Of a stretch of 64,000 nucleotides of DNA, positions 20,922 through 30,322 are shown piece after piece. The notes beneath the pieces are model-generated. The model was not told the DNA's origin, made no database searches, and saw nothing but the letters and a program-made list of their open reading frames with translations. Within the stretch, counting starts at the first letter, position 1; each line of letters begins with the position of its first letter. Position numbers and translations under genes: made by a program. The stretch lies in the NCBI RefSeq assembly GCF_002261425.1, contig NZ_NEVJ01000003.1:2914001-2978000 (forward strand). The letters run 5' to 3'. This stretch comes from Bordetella genomosp. 9 (lineage in GTDB: Bacteria; Pseudomonadota; Gammaproteobacteria; Burkholderiales; Burkholderiaceae_B).

Positions 20922-20981
20922 ACCTCTTTAGCTGGATTTATCAGGCGCCCGCAAGCGGATCAGGCAAATCGGCGCCACCGA
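20922..20981 (-). promoter_or_regulatory. SAM-II (metX/SAM-alpha) riboswitch
   Basis: The metX leader on the minus strand matches the SAM-II consensus in order: GGTGGCGCC, then CGATTTGCC, GCTTGC, a GGCGCC that pairs back to the first element (P1), then the A-rich TGATAAATCC and GCTAAAGAGG. SAM-II folds as an H-type pseudoknot. Its 3' strand runs into the ribosome-binding site (AGAGG about 5 bp before the metX ATG), so SAM binding should block translation of metX-metW. A TAGAAT element at 20994-20999 may be the -10 of the promoter. Confidence 0.85.
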
Positions 20982-21204
20982 AATGAAGGGCTGATTCTAG
21001 CACTCGGCCGGAACCCTGCAGACCCAAGGGGCCCCGGTCGGCCGCGGGCCGCGCCCTCGGACCTGCCGCCACGGTCCCGCCGGAGCGGAATCGCCGCCGC
21101 AATTCCCATTCGGGTCATCGCTGGGCCGCGGCCGACGGCTATCGCACCATCGCCGGCATTCCCGCCTTCCCGCTTCATCCCGCCGTCACGGCAACGATGC
21201 ACCG

Positions 21205-21435
21205 ATGCCAGAAAAGAAGTTGTCAGAACGCGAGGCTGCCTGCCTGCAATGGGCGGCAGCCGGCAAGACCAGCCGGGAAACCGCCATGATCCTCGGCGTT
21301 ACCGAGCGGACCGTGAATTTCCACCTGCAGAACGCCTGCCGCAAGCTGTGCGCGCGCAACCGCCGCGCCGCCGTGGCCACGGCGCTGACCTGCGGCCTGC
21401 TGGCCGCCTGCCGCGTCGACGGCGGCGAGCACTGA
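21205..21435 (+). CDS. small LuxR-type HTH protein
   Basis: The 76-residue protein is little more than a GerE/LuxR DNA-binding domain: LSEREAACLQWAAAGKTSRETA, then GVTERTVNFHLQNACRKL and a short tail. There is no receiver or autoinducer domain in frame upstream. Such orphan domains can bind DNA alone or modulate full-length LuxR proteins. It lies between the metX leader and a convergent lipoprotein gene. Target genes are unknown. Confidence 0.75.
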   Translation: MPEKKLSEREAACLQWAAAGKTSRETAMILGVTERTVNFHLQNACRKLCARNRRAAVATALTCGLLAACRVDGGEH

Positions 21436-21451
21436 GCGGGCGCCCGGCCGT

Positions 21452-22012
21452 TCAACGGCCATTGAAACGCAGCGAGCCGACGAACTCGCGCGCCTGCGCC
21501 TCCGGCAGTCCCCGTTCCGACCCGGTGGCGACCGCTTCCACCAGCATCCCGTCGTGGACCCACACCCGCGCCAATGCCCATACGGGGTGGCCGCCCACCT
21601 GGCCGCGGACCGTCACGTCCACGCCATAGTCCGGCGCCACGGCCGGCGGCGTGGCGTGCAGGTTCTCATGCAGGGATCTCACCAGGTCCGCCGCCAGCGC
21701 GCGCTGGCCGGCCGGGTCGCCGGCCAGGTCCGGCGGCAAGGGGGCGTATCCCACGGCGAACACCGCGTCGTCCACCCTGGCCGACGTCAGGGAAAAGCGC
21801 AGCATGCGGCCGCCCAGGCCGATGCTGCGCGTATCCGTGTCGGGACGCGCGGGAAAATTGGCGCGGGCCGCGCCGTCGGCGATCTGCACTTCGCGCCAGT
21901 TGTAGGTCGGCGTGCAGGCGCCGAGCAGCGTCAGGCACAGCGCCACCAACGCCACGGACCAGCAGCCCTGCCCGGCCGGAAAGTGGCGCCTGTTGTATCG
22001 TCCTCGCGGCAT
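21452..22012 (-). CDS. putative outer-membrane or periplasmic lipoprotein
   Basis: From ATG 22012 the protein has 186 residues and a lipoprotein signal peptide: a basic start (MPRGRYNRRHF), a hydrophobic stretch and the lipobox LLGAC with C33. ATGs further upstream (22060, 22150) are open, but GGGGGAG lies directly before 22012. The mature part shows FPARPDTDTRSIGL, FAVGYAPLPPDLAG and VWVHDGMLVEAVATG; the last resembles small lipoproteins of unknown function. No enzymatic motif was recognised. It is divergent from gshA. Confidence 0.75.
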   Translation of the reverse strand: MPRGRYNRRHFPAGQGCWSVALVALCLTLLGACTPTYNWREVQIADGAARANFPARPDTDTRSIGLGGRMLRFSLTSARVDDAVFAVGYAPLPPDLAGDPAGQRALAADLVRSLHENLHATPPAVAPDYGVDVTVRGQVGGHPVWALARVWVHDGMLVEAVATGSERGLPEAQAREFVGSLRFNGR

Positions 22013-22199
22013 CGTTGTATCGCTCCCCCGACCGATCGGCGTATAACGGTCATGCGTCATTGTCGCCCAAGCCCGGGACCGGGCCGCCGCCAGCGGGCGC
22101 CAGGATAGGCCCTGGCCGGCACGGGTTACTCGACGCACCCATGGACGCAACCCGTAAAATCAGCCTCCATCAACCTGGATCATAAGAAAGAAGCCTGCC

Positions 22200-23768
22200 G
22201 TGACCGATATTTCCGCCCGTCGATACGCCCGCCTGGACGCCAACCGGGATCTGCTTACCCGTACCCTGCGCGGCATCGAAAAAGAGGGCCTGCGGGTCGA
22301 CGACCACGGGCATCTGGCGCGTACGCCGCATCCGGTCGCGCTGGGTTCGGCGCTGACCAACGAACACATCACCACCGACTATTCCGAAGCGCTGCTGGAG
22401 CTGATCACCGGCACCCACCGCGACATCGGCAGCCTGTTGGGCGAACTGGCGGACATTCATCGTTTCGTCAACGCCAACCTGGGCGGCGAACTGATCTGGA
22501 ACCAGTCCATGCCGGCGGCCCTGCCGTCCGAGGCGGACATTCCCATCGCCTGGTACGGCAAGTCCAATACCGGCATGCTCAAGCATGTCTACCGCCGCGG
22601 GCTGGCGCATCGCTACGGCAAGACCATGCAGTGCATCGCCGGCGTGCACTACAACTTTTCGCTGGACGACGGCATCTGGACCTTGCTGGAGCCGCCGGGC
22701 GCCAGCGAGCAGGAACGCCGCTCGGCCGGCTACATCGGCCTGATCCGCAATTTCACGCGCTATTCCTGGCTGTTGATGTACCTGTTCGGCGCCGCGCCGG
22801 CCCTGTCCAAGGACTTCCTGCGCGGCCGCGAACACCCCTTGCAATCGCTGGACGCCGATACCCTGTACCTGCCCTACGCCACCAGCCTGCGCATGGGCGA
22901 CCTGGGCTATCACAATCCGGCGCAGTCCCAGCTCAAGCCCTGCTACAACGATCTGTCGACCTTCCTGCAACGCCTGTACGCGGCGGTGACGATGCCCTGG
23001 CCCGCCTACGAGGCCATCGGCACCAAGCGCGACGGCGAGTGGATCCAGCTGAACACCAACGTCCTGCAGATCGAAAACGAGTACTACTCGAGCATCCGGC
23101 CCAAGCGCGCCACCGGCCGCTGCGAGCGCCCCATCACCGCGCTGGCCGAGCGTGGCGTCCAGTACGTGGAAGTCCGCTGCCTGGACATCGATCCCTTCGA
23201 GCCCGTCGGCATCGCCGCCGACACGGCGCGGTTCGCCGATGCCTTCCTGCTGTTCTGCGCCACCAGCGACAGCCCGTATTTCGACGACGCCGGCTTCTGT
23301 AGCACCAGCGCGGGCAACTTCAACCGTGTCGTCAACGAAGGCCGCCGGCCCGGACTGGAACTGGTGCGCGAAGGCGCGTCCGTGTCCCTGCGCATCTGGG
23401 GCAAGGAACTGCTCGACCGCATCCTGCCGTATGCCGAATTGCTGGACGCCGCGTATGGCGGGACGGCCTACCGGCAGGCGGTGGCCGCGCAAGCCGGCAA
23501 GCTGGACGAACCGCAGTCCACGCCGTCGGCGCGCCTGCTGGATGAGCTCAAGCGCAGCGGCGCCAGCTTCCTGGAATACACCTTGCGGCAGAGCCGCCAG
23601 CATGCCGATACCCTGCTGGCCTCGCCGCTGGAATCCGGCAAGGCGGCGCGGTACGCCGAAACGGCGCGCGCCTCGCTGGCCGACCAGGCCGCGATCGAGG
23701 CCGGCGACACGATGGATTTCGATACATACGTCGCACGCTACCACCAGGCCCTGAAGCCGCCCAAGTGA
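22200..23768 (+). CDS. gshA: glutamate-cysteine ligase
   Basis: GshA joins glutamate and cysteine with ATP, the first step of glutathione synthesis. The 522-residue protein belongs to the E. coli type (GCS family 1): GIEKEGLRV near residue 24, ITTDYSEALLELIT, MPAALPSEADIPIAWYGKSN, IAGVHYNFS and LQIENEYYSSIRPKR. It starts at a GTG (22200) preceded by AAGAAAG at suitable spacing; no ATG fits the conserved N-terminus. It stands alone. Confidence 0.95.
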   Translation: MTDISARRYARLDANRDLLTRTLRGIEKEGLRVDDHGHLARTPHPVALGSALTNEHITTDYSEALLELITGTHRDIGSLLGELADIHRFVNANLGGELIWNQSMPAALPSEADIPIAWYGKSNTGMLKHVYRRGLAHRYGKTMQCIAGVHYNFSLDDGIWTLLEPPGASEQERRSAGYIGLIRNFTRYSWLLMYLFGAAPALSKDFLRGREHPLQSLDADTLYLPYATSLRMGDLGYHNPAQSQLKPCYNDLSTFLQRLYAAVTMPWPAYEAIGTKRDGEWIQLNTNVLQIENEYYSSIRPKRATGRCERPITALAERGVQYVEVRCLDIDPFEPVGIAADTARFADAFLLFCATSDSPYFDDAGFCSTSAGNFNRVVNEGRRPGLELVREGASVSLRIWGKELLDRILPYAELLDAAYGGTAYRQAVAAQAGKLDEPQSTPSARLLDELKRSGASFLEYTLRQSRQHADTLLASPLESGKAARYAETARASLADQAAIEAGDTMDFDTYVARYHQALKPPK

Positions 23769-23800
23769 CCCGCGCGGGCAGCGACATTCCGCGCGTATGA

Positions 23801-23995
23801 TCGGAACCGGCGCCGGACGTTTCGTCCTGGCGCGCCTGCATCCTGGGCAAGTGGTACGAAATCGCCCGACTGCCTACGCCGCAGCTTCCCACGGCGGCGC
23901 TGGACAAGGCCAGGTCGATCGCCCGCGCCGAAGGCTATCCGGTTGATGAACTGGTCTACACCACGCAAAGCGACGCCAGGCTGAACGCCCGGTAA
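23801..23995 (+). pseudogene. remnant of a Blc-type lipocalin gene
   Basis: An open stretch between a TGA (23798-23800) and a TAA (23993-23995) has no plausible start. It encodes LGKWYEIARLP, the first-strand signature of bacterial lipocalins, followed almost directly by LDKARSIARAEGYPVDELVY, which resembles the C-terminal helix of the family. The roughly 100 residues of the barrel expected between them are absent. This indicates an internal deletion plus loss of the 5' end. The reading is by eye. Confidence 0.65.
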
Positions 23996-24066
23996 GCGGC
24001 GCGTCCCCAGCGGCCGCCACGTCGCGGGCGTGGCCGGCCACCATAAAAAGCAGAGGAGTCAGCCCC

Positions 24067-24453
24067 ATGAACCGCTATTCATCCATCGCCACCGGCATCA
24101 CGGCGCTCGCATTGCCGCTCGTGTTTTCCGCTTCGGCGCACGCCCATCACGGCTGGTCGTGGGCCGATACGGAGCAGATGACCCTGACCGGCGTCGTGCA
24201 GAAGGTGGTCGTCGCGCCGCCGCATCCCTATCTGGACGTGCAGACGCAGAATGACGGCGTGTGGCGGGTCGAACTGGGCAACCCCACGCAGACGCGCGAA
24301 TCCGGCTTCAATGACCAGTCCGCCAAGGCCGGACAAACCATCAAGGCCGTCGGCAACCGTGCCAGGGACCACGCGGAAAAGCGCATGAAGGCCGTGCAGA
24401 TATCCGTGGGCGGCAAGACCTACGACATCTATCCCGAACGCATCGGGCGATGA
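24067..24453 (+). CDS. DUF6152 family secreted protein
   Basis: The 128-residue protein has a signal peptide (cleavage likely after SASAHA, about residue 26) and a mature part starting HHGWSWADTEQMTLTGVVQ. That HHG(W/S) start and the DPHP/PPHPYLDV motif are typical of DUF6152, small periplasmic proteins of unknown function often next to copper or redox genes. GNRARDHAEKRMKAVQI and a C-terminal YDIYPER follow. Its stop overlaps the start of the next gene as ATGA, so both are probably co-translated. Confidence 0.8.
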   Translation: MNRYSSIATGITALALPLVFSASAHAHHGWSWADTEQMTLTGVVQKVVVAPPHPYLDVQTQNDGVWRVELGNPTQTRESGFNDQSAKAGQTIKAVGNRARDHAEKRMKAVQISVGGKTYDIYPERIGR

Positions 24454-24929
24454 CGCCGGACGACCTGGCGTCGTGGCTGGCCGGCCTGCCGCCCGCGCTC
24501 TTCCTGCGCGAATCGGCGCTCGGCTATCTGCTGGTGAATGCCGCGCACATCGCAGCCCTGGGAGTGCTGATCGGCGCCATCACGGCGCTGGACCTGCGCC
24601 TGCTGCGATCGCGCGCAACACCGCCGCTGCGCGAGGCCGGCCCTTACCTGTCGCACCTGGCGGCTGGCGGGCTGGCCGGTGCGGCCCTGACGGGGCTGCT
24701 GCTGTTCTCGGTGAAGCCCGACGAGTACCTGGGCAATCGGGCTTTCCTGATCAAGCTTGCAGTGATCGCCGCGGGCATCCTGAATGCGCTGTGGGTCCAC
24801 GCCGGACCGCACTGGCGCGCCGCGCTGCAAGGCGCGGGTGTCCCGCGCAGGCTGCGCGCGCATGCCGCGGCATCCCTGGCCTTGTGGCTGGGCGCCGTGG
24901 TGGCCGGCCGCTGGATCGGCTTCCTGTAG
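24450..24929 (+). CDS. DUF6644/DUF2214-like membrane protein
   Basis: The 159-residue protein has about four hydrophobic segments. It begins with SWLAGLPPALFLRESALGYLLV and has ALGVLIGAITALDLRLL, then LAAGGLAGAALTGLLLFSVKPDEYL and FLIKLAVIAAGILNALW. This pattern with the central His (VNAAHIAALG) fits the DUF6644 group, commonly paired with DUF6152. The role is unknown. It overlaps the preceding gene by 4 bp. Confidence 0.7.
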   Translation: MTPDDLASWLAGLPPALFLRESALGYLLVNAAHIAALGVLIGAITALDLRLLRSRATPPLREAGPYLSHLAAGGLAGAALTGLLLFSVKPDEYLGNRAFLIKLAVIAAGILNALWVHAGPHWRAALQGAGVPRRLRAHAAASLALWLGAVVAGRWIGFL

Positions 24930-24982
24930 TGCCGCTTCCGCCGCCACGCCACCCGTCGCCGTGACACCCGTCATCGCGCGTA

Positions 24983-26059
24983 TCAGCCCGACTTCTTCAC
25001 CGCCATTGCCACGGCATCGCCCATCTCCTCCGTGCCGACGCGCTGGCAGCCGGGCTGCATGATGTCGGGGGTGCGCAGGCCATCGGCCAGCACCTTGCGC
25101 ACGGCGGCCTCGACACGCTCCGCGTTGGCGGCCTGGTCGAAGCTGTAGCGCAGCATCATGGCCATGGACAGGATCGATGCAATCGGATTGGCCAGGTTCT
25201 TGCCGGCGATGTCCGGCGCCGTGCCGTGCACCGGCTCGTACAGCCCCTTCTGGCCATAGCTCAGCGACGCCGACGGCAGCATGCCGATCGAGCCGGTCAG
25301 CATCGCCGCCGCGTCCGACAGGATGTCGCCGAAGATATTGCCGGTGACCATCACATCGAACTGCCTGGGATTGCGCATCAGCATCATCGCCGCCGCGTCG
25401 ACGAACAGATGCGTCAGTTCGACGTCGGGGTACTGCTGGCCCACCTTGATCACTACCTCGCGCCACAGCTGGCCGACCTCCAGCACATTGGCCTTTTCGA
25501 CCGAGCAGACCTTGCGGCGCCGGCCGCGCGCCGCCTTGAAGGCGACGTGGGCGATGCGCTCGACTTCCGACTCGCTGTAGCGCATGGTGTTGTAGCCTTC
25601 GCGCTCGCCCTTCTCGTTCACGCGGATGCCGCGCGGCTCGCCGAAATACGCGTCGCCATTCAGCTCGCGCAGGATCAGCATGTCCAGGCCTTGGATCACT
25701 TCCGGCTTCAGCGTCGACGCGTCGATCAGTTCGGGGAACAGGAATACGGGGCGGAAATTGGCGAAGATTTCCAGCTCCTTGCGCAGGCGCAGCAGGCTGG
25801 CGCCGGGCCGCATCGCATAAGGGATGGCTTCGTCACCGGGGATGCCGGCGGCGCCGAACAGGATCGCATCGGCCTTGCGCGCGATTTCCGACGTCTTCGC
25901 CGGCAAGGGATCGCCGGCGGCCTCCACGCCGGCGCCGCCGATCGCGGCTTCGGTCAATTCGAGACTGGCGCTGGAGCCCAGCACGGCATGCAGTACCTTG
26001 ACCGCCTGCGCGGTGACTTCCTGGCCGATGCCGTCGCCCGGCATGACTGCGATTTTCAT
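24983..26059 (-). CDS. leuB: 3-isopropylmalate dehydrogenase
   Basis: LeuB oxidatively decarboxylates 3-isopropylmalate with NAD+ in leucine synthesis. The 358 residues begin [16 protein letters not shown]. They show [32 protein letters not shown] and the metal/substrate motif [24 protein letters not shown], then [20 protein letters not shown] with the NAD-binding region. It is the last gene of leuC-leuD-leuB, 25 bp after leuD. Confidence 0.97.
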   Translation of the reverse strand: MKIAVMPGDGIGQEVTAQAVKVLHAVLGSSASLELTEAAIGGAGVEAAGDPLPAKTSEIARKADAILFGAAGIPGDEAIPYAMRPGASLLRLRKELEIFANFRPVFLFPELIDASTLKPEVIQGLDMLILRELNGDAYFGEPRGIRVNEKGEREGYNTMRYSESEVERIAHVAFKAARGRRRKVCSVEKANVLEVGQLWREVVIKVGQQYPDVELTHLFVDAAAMMLMRNPRQFDVMVTGNIFGDILSDAAAMLTGSIGMLPSASLSYGQKGLYEPVHGTAPDIAGKNLANPIASILSMAMMLRYSFDQAANAERVEAAVRKVLADGLRTPDIMQPGCQRVGTEEMGDAVAMAVKKSG

Positions 26060-26084
26060 GGATTTTCCTTCAGTGGTAAGCGTG

Positions 26085-26690
26085 TCAGCCCTGCGCGGCG
26101 GGCGTGGCGAGCCGGCGTTCGAAATCGGCGATGCGATCGCCCAGCGTCAGGGTGTAGTCGAGTTCGTCCATGCCTTCCAGCAGGCACTGCTTGGGGAAGG
26201 CATCGATCTGGAACGAGTAGATGCCGCCGTCCGGCGCGGTCACGGTCTGCGCCACCAGATCGACGACGATGTGTACGCCGGGCTGATCCTGGATCTGCTG
26301 CAGCAGCGACGCGACCGTCGTGTCGGGCAGCACGATGGGCAGCAGGCCGTTCTTCAGCGAATTGGAATAGAAGATGTCGCCGAAGCTGGGCGCGATGACT
26401 GCCCGTACGCCATAGTCGTACAAGGCCCACACCGCATGTTCGCGCGAGGAACCGCAGCCGAAATTGCGCTGCGCGACCACGATGCGCGACGCCCTGTAGG
26501 GCGGCTGGTTCAGCACGAAATCCGGGTTCTCCGAACCATCCTTGTTGAAGCGCATATTGCTGAACAGGTACGCGCCGAAATCGTCGCTGCGCGGCTTCTG
26601 CAGATAGCGCGCCGGCACGACCTGGTCCGTATCGACATTGCTGCGCAGCACCGGCAGCGCCACGGCGTCGAGTCGTTGGAAGGCTTCCAT
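26085..26690 (-). CDS. leuD: 3-isopropylmalate dehydratase small subunit
   Basis: LeuD is the swivel-domain subunit of isopropylmalate isomerase and works as a heterodimer with LeuC. The 201 residues contain [27 protein letters not shown] and [22 protein letters not shown], all family hallmarks. It lies only 3 bp after leuC. Confidence 0.97.
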   Translation of the reverse strand: MEAFQRLDAVALPVLRSNVDTDQVVPARYLQKPRSDDFGAYLFSNMRFNKDGSENPDFVLNQPPYRASRIVVAQRNFGCGSSREHAVWALYDYGVRAVIAPSFGDIFYSNSLKNGLLPIVLPDTTVASLLQQIQDQPGVHIVVDLVAQTVTAPDGGIYSFQIDAFPKQCLLEGMDELDYTLTLGDRIADFERRLATPAAQG

Positions 26691-26693
26691 GGA

Positions 26694-28118
26694 TCAGCTC
26701 CTGTCCAGCAAGGGGCGCGGGTCTGCCAGATGCCCGCTGACGGCGGCGGCGGCCGCCATGGCGGGGCTCATCAGGTGGGTGCGAGACCCCGGCCCCTGGC
26801 GGCCCACGAAATTGCGGTTCGAGGTGGACGCGCAGCGCTGTCCCGGGGCGACCTGGTCGCCGTTGGTGCCCAGGCACATCGAACAGCCCGCGAAGCGCCA
26901 TTCGAAACCCGCGTCACGGAAAACGCGATCCAGTCCTTCCTGCTCGGCCTGCAGCTTGACCTGCTGAGAACCCGGCACGACCCAGGCCTGCACGCCGGGC
27001 GCGACGCGCTTGCCGCGCGCCACCGCCGCGGCCTGGCGCAGGTCCTCGATGCGGCCGTTGGTGCAGGAACCGATGAACACGCGATCCACCGTCACGTCGG
27101 TCAGCGGCATGCCCGGTTTCAGGCCCATATAGTCCAGCGTGCGCGTCATCGCGGCGCGCCGACCCGCATCGGCGGCGCTGTCCGGATCGGGCACGCGGCC
27201 GGAGATCGGCAACGCATCCTCGGGGCTGTTGCCCCAGGTGACCATGGGTTGCAGCGCCGATCCGTCCAGCACCACTTCACGATCGAAGCTGGCGCCGGCG
27301 TCGGTGGGCAGCGTGCGCCACTGCGCCACCGCCTCGTCCCACGCGGCGCCGGACGGCGCGTAGGGCCGTCCGTGCAGCCAGGCGAAGGTCGTATCGTCCG
27401 GCGCCACCATGCCGGCGCGCGCGCCGGCTTCGATGGACATATTGCACACCGTCATGCGGCCTTCCATCGACAGCGCCGTGATGGCCGGCCCCGCATATTC
27501 GATGACATGCCCCGTGGCGCCGGCCGCGCCTATCCTGGCAATGATGCCCAGGATGATGTCCTTGGCGGCCACGCCGGGCTGCAGGCGACCTTCCACGACG
27601 ACCCGCATCGTCGGCGGCTTGCGTTGCCAGATGGATTGGGTGGCCAGCACATGGGCGACTTCGGACGCGCCGATGCCGAAGGCGAACGCGCCCATGGCGC
27701 CGTGCGTCGCCGTATGGCTGTCGCCGCACACGATCAGCATGCCCGGCAGGCTGAGTCCCTGTTCGGGACCGACCACGTGGATGATGCCCTGGCGGGGATC
27801 GTCCAGGCCGAAGAACTGCATGCCGGCTTCCTTGGCGTCCTGCTGCAAGGCATTCGCCATGGCGCGTTTCTCGGGATCGGCGATGGTCGACAGTTCACGC
27901 GTATCGGTGGGCACGTAATGGTCGGGCGTGGCGAAGCTGCGCTGCGGACTGCGCACCTTCAGGCCGCGGTCGCGCAGCATGGCGAAGGCGGGCGCCGAAC
28001 CGTCCTGGACCAGATGGCGGTCGACGTAAAGCAGGCTGGTGCCGTCGTCGCGCTGCAGGATCTGGTGCCTGGACCAGATCTTGTCGAACAGCGTGCGAGG
28101 CGCGGAGGCATTGGACAT
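26694..28118 (-). CDS. leuC: 3-isopropylmalate dehydratase large subunit
   Basis: LeuC is the aconitase-family [4Fe-4S] subunit that isomerises isopropylmalate. The frame is open upstream to 28334, but [19 protein letters not shown] fits the family N-terminus and puts the ATG at 28118, giving 474 residues. Cluster ligands are in [15 protein letters not shown] and the C-x2-C of [32 protein letters not shown] is the substrate motif. A Bug-receptor gene precedes it by 76 bp on the same strand. Confidence 0.97.
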   Translation of the reverse strand: MSNASAPRTLFDKIWSRHQILQRDDGTSLLYVDRHLVQDGSAPAFAMLRDRGLKVRSPQRSFATPDHYVPTDTRELSTIADPEKRAMANALQQDAKEAGMQFFGLDDPRQGIIHVVGPEQGLSLPGMLIVCGDSHTATHGAMGAFAFGIGASEVAHVLATQSIWQRKPPTMRVVVEGRLQPGVAAKDIILGIIARIGAAGATGHVIEYAGPAITALSMEGRMTVCNMSIEAGARAGMVAPDDTTFAWLHGRPYAPSGAAWDEAVAQWRTLPTDAGASFDREVVLDGSALQPMVTWGNSPEDALPISGRVPDPDSAADAGRRAAMTRTLDYMGLKPGMPLTDVTVDRVFIGSCTNGRIEDLRQAAAVARGKRVAPGVQAWVVPGSQQVKLQAEQEGLDRVFRDAGFEWRFAGCSMCLGTNGDQVAPGQRCASTSNRNFVGRQGPGSRTHLMSPAMAAAAAVSGHLADPRPLLDRS

Positions 28119-28194
28119 GGATGTCGGCGGGTAAGTTGAGTGGTGGGTGGCTTCGAACGCTGTCTGCTGCCTTTTGTCGGGATGGCCTTGGCGC

Positions 28195-29154
28195 TCAATC
28201 CAGCTTGGCGCCGGACAGCTCCACGATGGGCTTGTAGCGAACGATCTCGTCGTTGATGAACTTCGTGAAATCGGCTGGCGTACCGCCGCCGATCTCGGCG
28301 CCGTAGTCCAGCATGCGCTGGCGGATCTCGGCATTCTTCAGCACCGCATTGGTGGCCTTGTTGAGCTTGTCGACGACGTCCTGCGGCATGCCCTTGGGAC
28401 CCATCAGGCCGTACCACGACGATGCGTAGACGTTCTTCACGCCCAATTCGTCCAGGGTCGGCACGTCGGGCAACTGGTCGTTCCGCTGGCGCGACGCCAC
28501 GGCCAGCGCGCGCAGCTTGCCGGCCTTGACCAGCGGCAGACAGGTCGTCGTGTCCAGCATCAGCGACACGTGGCCCGCCATCAGGTCGGCTTCCGCCGGC
28601 GACGTGCCCTTGTACGGAACGTGGACGATGTTGATCTTGGTGGCATCCATGAACTGCACCGCCGCCAGGTGCTGCGACGAGCCCACGCCCGCCGAGCCGT
28701 AGTTCAGCTTGCCGGGATTCGCCTTGGCGTAGGCGACCAGTTCCTGCATGGTCTTGAAGGGCGACGATGCCGGCACCACCAGGATGTTGGGCACGGCCGA
28801 CACGTAGGTGATGGGCGTGAAATCCTTGACCGGGTCGAAACCCAGATGCGAGTACAGATAGACGTTGATCGCGTTGGGGCTGATCGACCCCATCAGCAGG
28901 TTGTAGCCGTCGGCGGGCTGGCGCATGGCCAGTTCGGTGCCGATGTTGCCGCCCGCGCCCGAACGGTTGTCGACGATGACGGGCTGGCCGAGCTCCTGCG
29001 ACAGGCCCTGCGCGACCAGCCTGCCCATGGTGTCCACGCCGCCGCCGGGAGGCCACGGCACGATCATCTTGATGGGGTGGTCGGGATACTCGGCCTGGGC
29101 CACGCCGCAGGCGGCCAGCATCATGGCGGCCACCCAGACATGCAGTTTTTTCAT
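28195..29154 (-). CDS. Bug-family tripartite tricarboxylate transporter receptor
   Basis: This is a periplasmic solute-binding protein of 319 residues with a signal peptide ([21 protein letters not shown]). The mature start [24 protein letters not shown] is typical of Bug/TctC proteins, as are [32 protein letters not shown] and [16 protein letters not shown]. Bug proteins bind carboxylates or other small ligands; the ligand cannot be read from sequence. No TctA/TctB membrane genes are nearby, as is common in Bordetella. Its place before leuC suggests co-transcription or read-through. A LysR regulator is divergent. Confidence 0.9.
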   Translation of the reverse strand: MKKLHVWVAAMMLAACGVAQAEYPDHPIKMIVPWPPGGGVDTMGRLVAQGLSQELGQPVIVDNRSGAGGNIGTELAMRQPADGYNLLMGSISPNAINVYLYSHLGFDPVKDFTPITYVSAVPNILVVPASSPFKTMQELVAYAKANPGKLNYGSAGVGSSQHLAAVQFMDATKINIVHVPYKGTSPAEADLMAGHVSLMLDTTTCLPLVKAGKLRALAVASRQRNDQLPDVPTLDELGVKNVYASSWYGLMGPKGMPQDVVDKLNKATNAVLKNAEIRQRMLDYGAEIGGGTPADFTKFINDEIVRYKPIVELSGAKLD

Positions 29155-29382
29155 GAATGTCTCCGTATTTTTGGTTTTGAATACGGCGCTATTCTTGGCT
29201 CGCCGCTCTCCGCGGGCAAGGCAAATTAAGGCATGTCAGCTATGATTAATAGTCATGCCTTGGGCCAGCCGGCGTTTCCGCGATTCTCTTCTGGCGTCCG
29301 GTGCAGCAGGCGCGGCCGGCACGGGCGCGGCCCCAGCCCGCCGCGCCCCGGCGCCTGCGCCCAAGCCGATCAGGAGCAGCAA

Positions 29383-30291
29383 ATGACTCGTCGACTGCCA
29401 CCATTGAACGCGCTGCGCGCTTTCGAAGCGTCCGCGCGCAACGCCAGCTTTACCCGCGCGGCCGAGGAGCTCTGCGTCACCCAGGGCGCCGTCAGCCGCC
29501 ACGTGGCCACGCTGGAAGACTGGACCAAGGCGCGGCTGTTCGTGCGCGGGCGCCACGGCATCGAGCTGACCGGACCGGGCCAGGCCTACTTCCGCACCAT
29601 CAAGGCCGCGCTCGACCAGATCGAACAAGCCACCCGCCAGTTGCAGCAGCAGCCCGACGAACGCTGCCTGCGCATCAAGCTGCCGCCGACCTTCGCCATC
29701 AAATGGCTGGTGCCGCGCCTGGCGCGCTTCCACGCCGCGCGCCGCGACATCGACGTGCAGATCACCACATCGCACCTGCGCGCCGATTTCGACCGTGAAG
29801 ACGTGGACATCAGCATCCATTCGGAAAGCCAGCCGCCCACCGGCCCCGGCTATCGGCGGCTGTTCGGCGAAATCCTGCTGCCGGTCTGCGCGCCGGGCCT
29901 GCTGAACAAGGAGCCCCGCCTGGAAACGCCTGATGACCTGGCCAACCACGTGCTGCTGTGTTCGTTGAACCGGCCCAAGGACTGGCCTACCTGGCTGGCG
30001 GCAGCCGGCGTCGGGCATATCGACGGCAACAGCGGACTGAAATTCGAAAACGCCGCGCTGGCCTACCAGGCCGCCATCGACCAGCTCGGCGTCATGGTCG
30101 CGCAACTGGCTTTCGTCAGCGACGACCTGCTCGCCGGCCGCCTGGTCGCCCCCCTGCCCCAGCGCACCGACACCGGCGGCGCGTACTACCTGGCGTACCG
30201 CAGCGACCGGCCCAAGCCGGAGCGCGTGCAGGCGTTTGAAGAATGGATCGCGAAGGAAGCGGAAGAGATGGAGTCGCGGCTGCTGCTGTGA
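29383..30291 (+). CDS. LysR-family regulator, GcvA-like
   Basis: The 302-residue regulator has an N-terminal winged HTH (LPPLNALRAFEASARNASFT, AAEELCVTQGAVSRHVATLE) and a LysR substrate domain. LPPLNALRAFEA and the C-terminal LAYR segment fit the GcvA subgroup. ATG 29383 follows CAGGAG; upstream in-frame starts encode no conserved sequence. It is divergent from the Bug-leuC transcription unit with a 228-bp gap and probably controls it, though this is inferred from position only. Confidence 0.88.
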   Translation: MTRRLPPLNALRAFEASARNASFTRAAEELCVTQGAVSRHVATLEDWTKARLFVRGRHGIELTGPGQAYFRTIKAALDQIEQATRQLQQQPDERCLRIKLPPTFAIKWLVPRLARFHAARRDIDVQITTSHLRADFDREDVDISIHSESQPPTGPGYRRLFGEILLPVCAPGLLNKEPRLETPDDLANHVLLCSLNRPKDWPTWLAAAGVGHIDGNSGLKFENAALAYQAAIDQLGVMVAQLAFVSDDLLAGRLVAPLPQRTDTGGAYYLAYRSDRPKPERVQAFEEWIAKEAEEMESRLLL

Positions 30292-30322
30292 TCCGGCGTC
30301 CCGTTTACGAGAACACCAGGGG

